The position numbers and the translations under genes are program-made. From contig DS995276.1 in NCBI GenBank assembly GCA_000156115.1, forward strand, positions 748,017 to 812,016: a stretch of DNA of 64,000 nucleotides, read 5' to 3'. Source of the stretch: Rhodobacteraceae bacterium HTCC2083. GTDB taxonomy: Bacteria; Pseudomonadota; Alphaproteobacteria; Rhodobacterales; Rhodobacteraceae. Positions 53,304 through 62,351 of the stretch are shown here, piece by piece. The notes beneath the pieces were generated by a model that had not been told where the DNA came from, made no database searches, and saw nothing but the letters and a program-made list of their open reading frames with translations. Position 1 is the first letter of the stretch, and each line of letters opens with the position of its first letter.

Positions 53304-53335
53304 GTAGCCTCACGTGCTGCAGCACGTGAGGCTAC
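53304..53335. terminator. 32-bp perfect palindrome between convergent genes
   Basis: Bases 53304-53335 are self-complementary without a mismatch (GTAGCC ends with GGCTAC, centre CTGCAG). It lies between the hsp20 stop and the stop of the VWA gene, and includes three of the four last bases of the latter. CTTTA follows on the forward strand; the T-run is weak. It could be a bidirectional terminator or a protein site. Confidence 0.6.
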
Positions 53336-55215
53336 TTTAGCGCCACGGCCAAGCGCATTAATTGGATCGCTTCTGCACGATAGCCAAAGCTATCCTCCCC
53401 GCGCGCATTGCTCGCCGCCATGATTGCCTCTTCATAGGACCAGTCGCCAAGTCGTTCACTCCCGCGCAGCAGCTCACCAAAGCTGGAAATAGCAGCCGCA
53501 AATTCAAGCTCTGTGTCAGGCTCCAAAGTTGTCGGAATCGCACGCTCGATCGACTGACTGTCCTGCGCGCCCGGCTCTTTGAACCGCAGCTTCAAAAACC
53601 CTAGTTCATCTTTCGAACCGTCTACGCTGCTTTCGCCATAACGTAACGCATCCACTTGCGTTTCATTCCCAACAGGCGTGATCTCATAGAGCGCAGTCAC
53701 CTGATGGCCCGCGCCAATGTCACCCGCATCCACCTTGTCATTGTTAAAATCCTCACGTGCTAACGCACGGGTTTCATAGCCGATCAAACGATATTCTGCG
53801 ACGGTCGCGGGGTTAAATTCAACCTGCACCTTTACGTCACTCGCAATCGGAAACAACGCGCCAGTGAGTTGATCCACCAGCACCTTTTGCGCCTCTGGCA
53901 GGTTATCAATATAGTTCGCCTGACCATTGCCGTTCTGCGCGAGCGCTTGCATCGTCTCATCATCCAGATTGCCACGGCCAAAGCCAAGAACAGACAGGAA
54001 TGTCCCACTATCGCGCTTGTCCGCAATGTAGCCTTTCAGCGCTTCGGCATTGCTGAGACCAACGTTGAAATCTCCATCTGTCGCGAGCAGAACGCGGCTG
54101 ACTTCACCCTCTTCTTGCATCTGCTTTGCAAGGGCATAAGCCTGCTGCAAACCCGCCTGTCCATTGGTTTCGCCACCTGCTGCAAGGTTGTCCAACGCAC
54201 CAAGGATCGTGTCACGTTCGTGCGCGGCGGTGGGTTCAAGAACCTGTCCTGCGCTGCCCGCATAAGCGACAATCGCCACCTGATCCTCCGCGCGCAATTG
54301 ACCAAGCAAGAGGCGCAAGGATTGCTTAAGCAAAGGCAATTTGTTCGGCTGGTTCATCGAGCCTGATGTATCAATCAAGAAGACCAAGTTAAGCGGTGGG
54401 CGCGCCTCTACTTCTGGCATTTGGCCTTGCAACGCGATGCGCAAAAGTTGCGTGTTTTCGTTCCATGGCGTCGCCATCATGGCAAGCGACGTGGCGAAGA
54501 CCCCCTGCGTCGGCGCAGCGTAATCATAGGGAAAGTAGTTCACCATTTCTTCGATCCGCACAGCTGCAGCAGGTGGTAATTGACCGTTCATCAATGATGA
54601 GCGCACAATCGCATAGCTGGCCGTATCCACATCAACCGAAAAGGTAGACACAGACGTTTCGCGGGTCACCTTCAACGTATTTTCCGACGCGCTAGCGAAG
54701 GCTTCTGTATCCACTTCAACCGCCACCACAGACGCATCCGCAATCGAGCCCGCGACCAGTGTTCGGCTTTGAGACTTTGCCGACATACGCAGAACGGGCA
54801 CCGAGCTGGGGGCCAACTCACTCGCTATCGCTCCGACGGCCATGTCTGCCTCGCGCTCGGCTACGATCAGCTCCTCCAACACAGGCGCTTCGATGAGAAC
54901 TGCTGGCTTTGGAGTGAACACTTCGGGCGGGCCTTCGCGCAGCACTGGAAGAACCATTACAAGGCCGAACGCGGCCAAAGCTGTCGTCGCGGTCAGACCC
55001 GCTTTTGAAGAGATTGCATCAAACATCGCACGTATTCCTTTTGCAAAAGCGCCCATTCTTGGAGCGTCTTTCATAGGACGTGCTTCAGTCGTCGATCCTT
55101 GGAGGCGTGCAAGATTTTCTTGCGCCAGGGCTACATTTTCGGCGCGTCGCTTGGCATCGGGCACGGGCGTTGCTACGGAAAACGCAGCTTTGAGATCGTC
55201 TAAATCATCGCTCAT
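53332..55215 (-). CDS. Membrane-anchored VWA domain protein (YfbK-like)
   Basis: A 627-residue protein. Residues 1-70 are cytoplasmic and helical (LDDLKAAFSVATPVPDAKRRAENVALA in part), a transmembrane helix spans about 72-92, and the periplasmic part has the YfbK-type N-terminal domain (TASYAIVRSSLMNGQLPPAAAVRIEEMVNYF in parts), a VWA domain with the MIDAS DTSGS near 282, and a C-terminal DUF3520 region. The start ATG 55215 overlaps the ECF sigma stop (ATGA). The cytoplasmic N-terminus fits an anti-sigma role; it lacks a ZAS zinc motif. It is expressed with the sigma factor. Confidence 0.87.
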   Translation of the reverse strand: MSDDLDDLKAAFSVATPVPDAKRRAENVALAQENLARLQGSTTEARPMKDAPRMGAFAKGIRAMFDAISSKAGLTATTALAAFGLVMVLPVLREGPPEVFTPKPAVLIEAPVLEELIVAEREADMAVGAIASELAPSSVPVLRMSAKSQSRTLVAGSIADASVVAVEVDTEAFASASENTLKVTRETSVSTFSVDVDTASYAIVRSSLMNGQLPPAAAVRIEEMVNYFPYDYAAPTQGVFATSLAMMATPWNENTQLLRIALQGQMPEVEARPPLNLVFLIDTSGSMNQPNKLPLLKQSLRLLLGQLRAEDQVAIVAYAGSAGQVLEPTAAHERDTILGALDNLAAGGETNGQAGLQQAYALAKQMQEEGEVSRVLLATDGDFNVGLSNAEALKGYIADKRDSGTFLSVLGFGRGNLDDETMQALAQNGNGQANYIDNLPEAQKVLVDQLTGALFPIASDVKVQVEFNPATVAEYRLIGYETRALAREDFNNDKVDAGDIGAGHQVTALYEITPVGNETQVDALRYGESSVDGSKDELGFLKLRFKEPGAQDSQSIERAIPTTLEPDTELEFAAAISSFGELLRGSERLGDWSYEEAIMAASNARGEDSFGYRAEAIQLMRLAVALK

Positions 55216-55757
55216 TGCTCGCTCTCCTTTAGGGCTTTTAGATGCTTCTTCACTTCGCTCATGCGCCAACTTACCGTGCCTTCTGACACGCCCAAGACTT
55301 CGCCCACCTCCCGGTGGTTCATGTCATCCATCACCAAAGCAACCGTGTCGCGCAGATCATTAGACAGCATGCCTACGGCGCGGATCAACCAATCTTGCGC
55401 CTCTGCCTGTTCTCGCATCGCTTCGGTGCGGTTAACTTCCCAATCACCCCAGCCCTGCGCCGCTTTCGCGCGCGTACCCGCGCGGCGACGGCGGTCGTGG
55501 GCTGCGTTCACGGCCACACGGTAAAGCCATGTCGAAAAGGCAGATCCGCCCTCAAACCGCGTGAGCTTCGCAGGCAAGGCAGCACATATGTCTTGGCATA
55601 AATCTTCGGCCTCTGCGTGGCTGCCCATGAGGCGGAAACACAAACCAAACAGGCGATCGTAGAACCGCTCCAACAAAAGCGAAAACGCTTTTGCATCCCC
55701 GCCTTTTGCAGCCAAAGCCAGTTCTTTATCGCCCGTTTTCATGCGCATCACGATCAT
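55212..55757 (-). CDS. ECF-type RNA polymerase sigma factor
   Basis: A 181-residue extracytoplasmic-function sigma factor. Region 2 is visible as LLLERFYDRLFGLCFRLMGSHAEAEDLCQDI and FSTWLYRVAVNAAHDRRRR (in segments), region 4 as DTVALVMDDMNHREVGEVL then VSEGTVSWRMSEVKKHL. ECF factors redirect polymerase to stress or envelope genes. The start is not sharp: ATG 55757, 55748 and 55742 are all possible and the ribosome site is weak; a TTG at 55778 is less likely. It is coupled to the VWA protein gene, with no other anti-sigma gene near. Confidence 0.86.
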   Translation of the reverse strand: MIVMRMKTGDKELALAAKGGDAKAFSLLLERFYDRLFGLCFRLMGSHAEAEDLCQDICAALPAKLTRFEGGSAFSTWLYRVAVNAAHDRRRRAGTRAKAAQGWGDWEVNRTEAMREQAEAQDWLIRAVGMLSNDLRDTVALVMDDMNHREVGEVLGVSEGTVSWRMSEVKKHLKALKESEQ

Positions 55758-55802
55758 AGGACGCAGCAGCGCAGTCAATCCTTGGAAAATAATTCCAAAA
55801 AA

Positions 55803-56993
55803 CTACGCTAGGCGTGCAGGCAAGACCGAAAAGCCGCGAAACCGGATGCGCCCTGCACGTTGTGTACCCTCTTCAATCTCGTAATGCGGGAAGCGCTCAA
55901 GGAATTTGCTAACCGCGACCCGACCCTCCATCCGCGCGAGCGTGAGACCGACGCAAGTATGTGCACCACCGGCAAAAGCAAGATGCTTGTTGGGGCGACG
56001 GTCCAATTGCAACACGTCGGGATTTTCGAATTGTGCAGGGTCTCGATTGGCAGCGCCAATGCACAAATGCAGGTCCGTGCCAGCCGGGATTTGGGTGCCA
56101 TGCAACGTCATGTCCTCAGTTGTGAGACGATTGCCAAATTGGTTGGGACTTTCCATGCGCAGGACCTCATCAACAGCCGTTGTGATAAGCTCAGGTTCAG
56201 CAAGCAATCGCGCACGCGCCGCACGATCGTGATCAAGTAACATCATCGCATTGCCAATCAGGTTCGTCGTCGTTTCATGCCCTGCGTTCAGAATGAAAAT
56301 GCAATTTTGGTACAACTCCACAGGGCTCAAACGCCCTGCCTCGGATTGAATTAGGCGGGTGAGCACATCTATTTCAGGGTCGCCCGGATTAATGCGTCGG
56401 TCCGCAACAATTTCTTTCAAGAAAGCAACGAAATCGAGTACGGCCTTGTTACCGCGCGCTTCTTGTTCTGGGGTCAACCGCGGCTCTAAAGCGCCAAGAA
56501 TGGCCAACGACCAATCGCGCAAAGGGGCGCGCCGTTCGCGTGGGATATTAAACAGATTGCCGATGACTTCGATCGGGATCGCACCTGCGAAGGCGTCGAT
56601 TAGGTCGACCTCTTTATGTTCGCTAATCTCATCAAGTAGGCTGTCGACCAAAGTGATCAAACCTGGCTCCATTGACGCCAAAGCGCGCGGGTTCATCGCG
56701 CCTACCATGATCTTGCGCACGCGCGTGTGCAGCGGCGGATCATTGAACACCAGCGATGTCGTGTGATGCTCAAACAGCGGAGCGTCCGTGCCGAATTTCG
56801 GCGTGAACACCTTCTTCTTATCAGAAATAAAGCGCGCAGTATCGCGGTAGATCATATCCAGATCGGCGTAGCGCGACACGATGAACGATCCATCGGGTTG
56901 GCCGCAGACAGGGTGGTCTTCACGCAGACACGCGTAATGCGGATAAGGGTCGTGGTGAAAGCCGCTCGGTAAATTTGTGAGCGTCAGACTCAT
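55803..56993 (-). CDS. Cytochrome P450
   Basis: A 396-residue bacterial P450 mono-oxygenase. The haem loop is [17 protein letters not shown] with the ligand Cys near 343, the K-helix ExxR appears as [11 protein letters not shown] near 282, and the I-helix as [15 protein letters not shown] near 231. It is soluble, without membrane anchor. The substrate is unknown. The ATG at 56993 overlaps the dxs stop (ATGA), so it is translated with the isoprenoid pathway operon; it might act on a terpenoid, but that is inference. Redox partners are not adjacent. Confidence 0.93.
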   Translation of the reverse strand: MSLTLTNLPSGFHHDPYPHYACLREDHPVCGQPDGSFIVSRYADLDMIYRDTARFISDKKKVFTPKFGTDAPLFEHHTTSLVFNDPPLHTRVRKIMVGAMNPRALASMEPGLITLVDSLLDEISEHKEVDLIDAFAGAIPIEVIGNLFNIPRERRAPLRDWSLAILGALEPRLTPEQEARGNKAVLDFVAFLKEIVADRRINPGDPEIDVLTRLIQSEAGRLSPVELYQNCIFILNAGHETTTNLIGNAMMLLDHDRAARARLLAEPELITTAVDEVLRMESPNQFGNRLTTEDMTLHGTQIPAGTDLHLCIGAANRDPAQFENPDVLQLDRRPNKHLAFAGGAHTCVGLTLARMEGRVAVSKFLERFPHYEIEEGTQRAGRIRFRGFSVLPARLA

Positions 56994-58918
56994 GCTTTCT
57001 TACTAACGATTGAGGCAATGCCCAAAGTGTCGAGCACTTTCGCCTCAATATCTTCCGCGTTTAATTTCGCGACTGCATACATATCTCGCGGGCTGGACTG
57101 GTCGATGAAGATATCCGGCAAAACCATCGAACGGTATTTGAGACCTGTATCGAACACGCCCTCTTCTGCGAGCAGCTGCGCTACGTGAGAGCCAAAGCCG
57201 CCAACGGCGCCCTCTTCAATGGTGATCAGCGATTCGTGATCTTGAGCGAGTTGCAAAATCAAGTCACGATCCAAAGGCTTGGCAAAACGCGCATTGGCAA
57301 TGCTCGGCGTGATGCCTTTGGCGGCGAGCGCGTCGCAGGCATCCTCCACCTCTTTCAGACGTGTACCGAAGGAAAGAATAGCGACGCCTTTGCCCTCACG
57401 GATTATGCGGCCTTTACCAATCTCCAGTGGAATACCCTTCTCGGGTATTTCTACGCCAACACCTTCCCCACGTGGGAAACGGAAGGCGATTGGACCCTCA
57501 TCATGGGCAACCGCAGTCGCAACCATGTGTACCAGTTCCGCCTCATCCGCAGCCGCCATCACGGTGAAACCGGGTAAATTAGACAGGTAAGCAGTGTCAA
57601 AAGCACCCGCGTGGGTCGCGCCATCTGCACCGACAAGCCCCGCGCGATCGATGGCGAAGCGCACAGGCAAACGCTGGATCGCAACATCATGGACAACTTG
57701 GTCATAACCGCGCTGTAGGAACGTGGAATACATCGTGCAGAACGGCTTCATCCCGCCAGCAGCGAGCGCAGCAGAGAAAGTCACGCCATGTTGCTCTGCA
57801 ATTGCAACGTCAAAACAACGGCTCGGGTAGCGCTCCGCAAATTGGTTGAGCCCTGTGCCATCAGGCATCGCGGCTGTGACAGCGCAAATCTTGTCGTCGG
57901 CGGCAGCTTCCTTCAGCAGGCTTTCTGCAAAAACCTTGGTGTAGCTTGGCGCGTTGGATGGGGATTTTTTTTGCTCACCCGTCAGAACGTCAAACTTGGC
58001 CGTTGCATGGCCTTTGTCTCGCGCAGCTTCGGCGGGTGCATAGCCCTTGCCCTTCTTCGTAATCACATGGATGAGCACAGGCCCCGTCGCACGCGTTTGA
58101 ACAGTGCGCAAAACGGGCAAAAGCTGATCCATATCGTGCCCATCGATGGGGCCGAGATAAGAGAAACCCAACTGCTCGAACAATGTGCCACCAACAGTCA
58201 TGCCTTTCAGCATATCCTTGGCGCGCTTTGCTCCTTCGCGGAAGGGTTCAGGCAGCAGACTTACCGCGCCTTTGGCAGCGGTCTTAAGATCTTGAAACGG
58301 TTCTTCCGCGTAAAGTCGGCTGAGATAGGAAGACAGCGCACCAACAGGGGGCGCGATGCTCATCTCGTTGTCATTGAGGATCACGAACATGCGTTTCTTC
58401 AAGTGACCTGCGTTATTCATCGCCTCAAATGCCATACCGGCACTAATTGAGCCATCTCCGATCACAGCAATCGCGTCACCTAGACCACCGGGCGCTTCGC
58501 CGCCCAAATCACGCGCAACAGCAAAGCCAAGGGCTGCCGAGATTGAGGTTGAGGAATGCGCCGCACCAAAGGGGTCATAAACGCTCTCTGAGCGTTTGGT
58601 GAACCCGCTCAGGCCATCTTTCATCCGCAATGTACGGATGCGTTCACGACGCTCTGTCAGGATCTTATGCGGATAGCACTGATGCCCTACATCCCAAATA
58701 ATCTTGTCCTTAGGGGTGTTGAAAACCGAATGTAAAGCAACTGTCAGCTCGACGACACCAAGCCCTGCACCCAAATGACCGCCTGTTTCAGACACTGCTG
58801 AAATCGTCTCGCTCCGCAATTCCTGCGCGACGCGTGTGAGCTCTGCATCAGAGAATTGCCCGAGATCTGCAGGACGCTGTACGCGGTCCAAAAGCGGGGT
58901 ATTTGGGCGGTCAGACAT
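56990..58918 (-). CDS. dxs: 1-deoxy-D-xylulose-5-phosphate synthase
   Basis: A 642-residue thiamine-diphosphate enzyme condensing pyruvate and glyceraldehyde-3-phosphate, the first step of the MEP isoprenoid pathway. Present: [18 protein letters not shown]-like segment near 66-83 (as [13 protein letters not shown]), the ThDP motif [20 protein letters not shown] near 155, and [16 protein letters not shown] near 375 with the catalytic Glu. The start is ATG 58918 behind AAGGGGG. It overlaps the P450 gene by four bases and follows ispA after 24 bases. Confidence 0.97.
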   Translation of the reverse strand: MSDRPNTPLLDRVQRPADLGQFSDAELTRVAQELRSETISAVSETGGHLGAGLGVVELTVALHSVFNTPKDKIIWDVGHQCYPHKILTERRERIRTLRMKDGLSGFTKRSESVYDPFGAAHSSTSISAALGFAVARDLGGEAPGGLGDAIAVIGDGSISAGMAFEAMNNAGHLKKRMFVILNDNEMSIAPPVGALSSYLSRLYAEEPFQDLKTAAKGAVSLLPEPFREGAKRAKDMLKGMTVGGTLFEQLGFSYLGPIDGHDMDQLLPVLRTVQTRATGPVLIHVITKKGKGYAPAEAARDKGHATAKFDVLTGEQKKSPSNAPSYTKVFAESLLKEAAADDKICAVTAAMPDGTGLNQFAERYPSRCFDVAIAEQHGVTFSAALAAGGMKPFCTMYSTFLQRGYDQVVHDVAIQRLPVRFAIDRAGLVGADGATHAGAFDTAYLSNLPGFTVMAAADEAELVHMVATAVAHDEGPIAFRFPRGEGVGVEIPEKGIPLEIGKGRIIREGKGVAILSFGTRLKEVEDACDALAAKGITPSIANARFAKPLDRDLILQLAQDHESLITIEEGAVGGFGSHVAQLLAEEGVFDTGLKYRSMVLPDIFIDQSSPRDMYAVAKLNAEDIEAKVLDTLGIASIVSKKA

Positions 58919-58942
58919 ATCACATGCCCCCTTGGTCGTAAG

Positions 58943-59815
58943 TTATGAGCGACGCTCAATCACAAAACGCGCAACATCGCGCAGATGATCCGCATCGCTT
59001 CCGTAGATAGATAGTGCATCACAGGCCGATTCCACCAGCATTTCAGCGCGGCTCTTTGCCCCGTCTAGACCGAGCAGCGACACGAACGTCGCTTTGCCCG
59101 CTTCCGCGTCCTTTTGCGCAGCTTTGCCGAGGGTTTCAGCGTCACTTGTCACATCAAGTATGTCGTCTGCAATTTGGAACGCTAGGCCAAGCGCATCGCC
59201 GTATGTTTTCAACGCGTTCGTGTCAGCCTTGGCAAGGACCGCACCTGCGGTCGCCGACCATGTGATCAACGCGCCTGTTTTGCCGTTTTGAAGTTCTGTG
59301 ATTTGTTCAATGGTCAGCGGGTTTGCTGCGCTTTCAGCTTCAATATCAAGCGCTTGGCCATAGACCATCCCTGCAGCGCCACTTGCGCGCGCAAGCGTCA
59401 ATGCCAACGTGCTGCGTACAAGGGGGTCTTCATGACACGAAGGCTCACTCACAAGTTCAAAGGCAAGAGTTTGCAAAGCATCGCCACAAAGCACTGCCGT
59501 CGCATCGTCCCATTTCACATGAACCGTGGGCTGACCGCGACGCAGATCATCGTCGTCCATGCACGGCAAATCATCGTGAACCAATGAATAAGCATGCAGC
59601 GCCTCAATAGCACAAGCTGGCGCAATCGAACGCGCAACATCGACGCCGCACACGCGCGCACTTTCGCGCACCAAAAACGCGCGCAAGCGCTTGCCACCTG
59701 TTGTCGCATAGCGCATCGCTTGCACGATTGGCACATCCGCGAAACTGCTCAAGACGCGCGTAAAGTGTTGATCGACCTCCGCAGACCAATCGTTCATTTC
59801 AGATCTTAATGTCAC
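58943..59815 (-). CDS. ispA: Polyprenyl synthetase (farnesyl/geranyl diphosphate synthase)
   Basis: A 290-residue trans-prenyltransferase joining isopentenyl units. The first Asp-rich motif is HDDLPCMDDDDLRRG near 85, the second QIADDILDVTSD near 220, and GGKRLRAFLV near 41 starts the IPP site. The size suggests FPP synthase (IspA type). The start GTG 59815 overlaps the xseB stop; ATG 59797 is a shorter option. It is part of the xseB-ispA-dxs unit typical of proteobacteria. Confidence 0.93.
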   Translation of the reverse strand: MTLRSEMNDWSAEVDQHFTRVLSSFADVPIVQAMRYATTGGKRLRAFLVRESARVCGVDVARSIAPACAIEALHAYSLVHDDLPCMDDDDLRRGQPTVHVKWDDATAVLCGDALQTLAFELVSEPSCHEDPLVRSTLALTLARASGAAGMVYGQALDIEAESAANPLTIEQITELQNGKTGALITWSATAGAVLAKADTNALKTYGDALGLAFQIADDILDVTSDAETLGKAAQKDAEAGKATFVSLLGLDGAKSRAEMLVESACDALSIYGSDADHLRDVARFVIERRS

Positions 59816-60054
59816 AGACCCTCGACAGGTGTTGTCCCTTTAGGAGTGCCATCACCGTCAAACGTGATCGCTGCAACCTTTTCTTCAGCCTCTTTCAACT
59901 TAGTCTTGCAGCGCTTTTTCAGCTCTGCGCCACGCTCATATAAAGAGATGGATTGCTCTAGCGGAACATCACCGCGCTCTAGCTGGCTGACCACTTGCTC
60001 CAGCTCGCCCATGGCCTGCTCAAAGCTCATCTCTTCTACGGTAGTGTCGCCCAT
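59812..60054 (-). CDS. xseB: Exodeoxyribonuclease VII small subunit
   Basis: An 80-residue coiled subunit of exonuclease VII: MSFEQAMGELEQVVSQLERGDVPLEQSISLYERGAELKKRC-like run (in parts), the family signature. It supports XseA in single-strand DNA degradation; xseA is not in the window. Its first 19 bases lie inside the upstream HDAC-like gene and its stop overlaps ispA (GTGA), so all three are tightly packed. Confidence 0.94.
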   Translation of the reverse strand: MGDTTVEEMSFEQAMGELEQVVSQLERGDVPLEQSISLYERGAELKKRCKTKLKEAEEKVAAITFDGDGTPKGTTPVEGL

Positions 60055-60977
60055 CCGCTGGCCTCCCTCAATGCATCTACATGCGCAGCCACAGCTTCGG
60101 CCAACGCATCTAAATCATAGCCCCCTTCGAGCGCAGAGACCACACGCCCTTCGCATATTTCGTCCGCTATTTTGCAAAGCTCCTGTGTGAGCCATTTGAA
60201 ATCACCCGTGGACCAATTGAGGTTCGCCAAAGGGTCGTATTGGTGCGCATCAAAGCCAGCGGAAATGAAGATCATTTCAGGTTTGAATGCACGCAAACGC
60301 GGGAAGACTTCGGCGGTGTAAAGCGCGCACATTTGATCGCCTTTGCTTTCGGGTGCGATGGGCAAGTTCACAACATTGTCGAACCCGCCTTTGTCAGAGC
60401 GCTCGCCCGTACCCGGCCAAAGCGGCATTTGCTGGCTTGTGATCGTCAAAGCACGCTTTTCGTTCCAAAGCAGATCTTGCGTGCCATTGCCGTGATGCAC
60501 GTCGAAATCAACGACTGCGACACGTTTCAGACCATGATGTTCAAGCGCATATTTCGCGCCAATCGCAACATTGCCGAACAGACAGAACCCCATCGGCGTG
60601 GACGTCTCACAATGATGTCCTGGCGGTCGGATCGCGGCAAAAGCATTCCCCGCCTCACCATTCATCACCATATCGACGGCCTTTGTCACAGCCCCAACAG
60701 CCCGGAAGGCCGCATCAAGCGAACCGGGCGACATATGCGTATCCGCATCCAGCTGACGATGCCCCACATTCGGCAGCGCGCTGCGCAAATCGGTGACGTG
60801 GCTCGCAGGATGGCAACGCATGATGTCATCTTCGCTTCCCATCGGCGCTTTGACACGGAGGAGATCTTTGTCCTTGAGCGCACGTAGGATATATTCGAGC
60901 CGCGCCACCTGTTCAGGGTGACCTGCGGGTGTGACATGCTCAAGGCAGGCGGGATGGGTGATGAGGGCTGTGGTCAT
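60036..60977 (-). CDS. Histone deacetylase-family hydrolase
   Basis: A 313-residue arginase/deacetylase-fold metalloenzyme. Marks are HPACLEHVTPAGHPE at the start, IRPPGHHCETSTPMGFCLFG near 115 (catalytic His pair), DFDVHHGNGTQDLLW near 155 (zinc ligands), and FISAGFDAHQYDPLA near 233. Bacterial relatives deacetylate polyamines or act on other acyl-amines; the exact substrate is unknown. ATG 60977 follows AAGGAG. It overlaps xseB by 19 bases. It heads the isoprenoid run, an arrangement seen in several roseobacters by my recall. Confidence 0.91.
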   Translation of the reverse strand: MTTALITHPACLEHVTPAGHPEQVARLEYILRALKDKDLLRVKAPMGSEDDIMRCHPASHVTDLRSALPNVGHRQLDADTHMSPGSLDAAFRAVGAVTKAVDMVMNGEAGNAFAAIRPPGHHCETSTPMGFCLFGNVAIGAKYALEHHGLKRVAVVDFDVHHGNGTQDLLWNEKRALTITSQQMPLWPGTGERSDKGGFDNVVNLPIAPESKGDQMCALYTAEVFPRLRAFKPEMIFISAGFDAHQYDPLANLNWSTGDFKWLTQELCKIADEICEGRVVSALEGGYDLDALAEAVAAHVDALREASGWATLP

Positions 60978-60997
60978 TGCAGGCTCCTTAGTCGTAT

Positions 60998-61699
60998 TTA
61001 ATCAGGCGCCAACATGTACCCAGCGCCCCTTACAGTCTGCATGTAGCGGGGCTGCTTCGGGTCCATCTCGATCTTGCGACGCAAACGCGTGATCTGAACA
61101 TCCACCGCGCGCTCTTGCGCTTGGCCGCGATCACGGCCCAAGTCTTCGACCAATTGCACTCGGCTCACAGGCTCGCCAACATGTTTGGAGAAAATGCGCA
61201 TGAGTTGAGACTCGGTCGCCGTTAGACGGACAAGATCATCGCCATGCCACATCTCGCCACGCTCGATATCATAGCGCACGGGGCCGAGATGCAAAACTTT
61301 AGGGGCAGTATCTGCTGCCTCCGTTTCAGGCATGCGGCGGAGGATTGCGTTGATACGGAGCAACAGTTCCTTGGGTTCAAACGGCTTGGCAAGATAGTCA
61401 TCGGCGCCCGCCTCAAGCCCTTCGATCCTATTCTCCGTCTCGCCCTTCGCGGTCAGCAGCAAGATTGGTGTGGTTGAGGTTTTACGAAGATCGCGCGTGA
61501 GGCTCACGCCATCTTCACCCGGCATCATCACGTCCATCACAATCATATCGAAATCAAGGCCAGCCAATATGCGCCGCGCATGGGCTGCATCGCGTGCGGC
61601 GGTGACAAGAAACCCGTGTCGCATCAAGAATTTCTGCAAAAGCCCGCGAATGCGTTCGTCGTCGTCTACGATCAAAAGATGGGCGTCGGGATCACTCAT
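60998..61699 (-). CDS. petR: OmpR-family response regulator, PetR-like
   Basis: A 233-residue two-domain regulator. The receiver domain (1-120) has LLIVDDDERIRGLL, the phospho-acceptor Asp near 55 in MIVMDVMMPGEDG and Lys near 105 in DDYLAKPFEPKEL. The C-terminal winged helix (about 135-233) has LTATESQLMRIF and RAVDVQITRLRRKIE. The pairing with a MarR gene is that of Rhodobacter capsulatus petP-petR upstream of the cytochrome bc1 genes; those are not in the window, so the symbol is by analogy. ATG 61699 overlaps the MarR stop. Confidence 0.82.
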   Translation of the reverse strand: MSDPDAHLLIVDDDERIRGLLQKFLMRHGFLVTAARDAAHARRILAGLDFDMIVMDVMMPGEDGVSLTRDLRKTSTTPILLLTAKGETENRIEGLEAGADDYLAKPFEPKELLLRINAILRRMPETEAADTAPKVLHLGPVRYDIERGEMWHGDDLVRLTATESQLMRIFSKHVGEPVSRVQLVEDLGRDRGQAQERAVDVQITRLRRKIEMDPKQPRYMQTVRGAGYMLAPD

Positions 61700-62202
61700 G
61701 TGCTGCTTTCCTTAAGCGCGCGCGATTTGCGGCGCATATCTTTGTCCATCATTGCCTCAAGTACGGCGCGAAATCCAGTTACGGCTTCCGCCCCCGCATC
61801 ACGATATGCGGCGCGCATTCGAGCACGTTGCGCATCGGAGAGTTTGCGTTCCAGTTCCGCCCCTGCATCGGTCAGAAACAAATGGCGTTCGCGTTTATCG
61901 ACGCGGCCGACTTTGCTCTCCACCAAGCCGTCCTCGATCAAAGTGCGCAGCACACGGTTCAGCGATTGCTTGGTGACGCCAAGAATGCCGAGCAAGTTGT
62001 TCACTGTCGTCCCAGGCGCGCGATTGATGAAATGCACCGCACGATGATGCGCGCGCCCATATGCCATCTCGGAAAGGATACGATCAGGATCAGCGGTAAA
62101 GCCCTGATAGGCAAAGAACATCGCCTCGATCCCTTGGCGCAATTGTTCATCTGTGAGGAACAAAAGCATATCACTGTGTTGGGCTGCGCTGCGTTCGGAC
62201 AT
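61696..62202 (-). CDS. petP: MarR-family regulator, PetP-like
   Basis: A 168-residue MarR-type winged-helix regulator. The HTH reads VNNLLGILGVTKQSLNRVLRTLIEDGLVES near 64-92 (in parts) with the wing in KVGRVDKRERHLFLTDAGAEL. The C-terminal helices are basic. In R. capsulatus PetP acts with PetR. The start ATG 62202 has AAGGAAAGG in front, and a good promoter lies 27-55 bases upstream. It overlaps petR by four bases. Confidence 0.82.
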   Translation of the reverse strand: MSERSAAQHSDMLLFLTDEQLRQGIEAMFFAYQGFTADPDRILSEMAYGRAHHRAVHFINRAPGTTVNNLLGILGVTKQSLNRVLRTLIEDGLVESKVGRVDKRERHLFLTDAGAELERKLSDAQRARMRAAYRDAGAEAVTGFRAVLEAMMDKDMRRKSRALKESST

Positions 62203-62228
62203 GACACGCCTTTCCTTGGCTTTCGCAA

Positions 62229-62257
62229 ATTATATGTCAGCTTTATTGACTTTCCAA
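62229..62257 (-). promoter_or_regulatory. Sigma-70 promoter of petP-petR
   Basis: On the reverse strand TTGGAA (62257-62252), 17 bases, then a perfect TATAAT (62234-62229). The expected start is near 62222, giving a leader of about 20 bases to the petP ATG at 62202. Confidence 0.7.
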
Positions 62258-62351
62258 CAACAGACTGTTAGCGATTCTCAGTTTTAACGCAATAATATGT
62301 CCACTTCGGCCATAAATTGCGCAACAAATGAAAAAATGAAAGGGGCGCACT

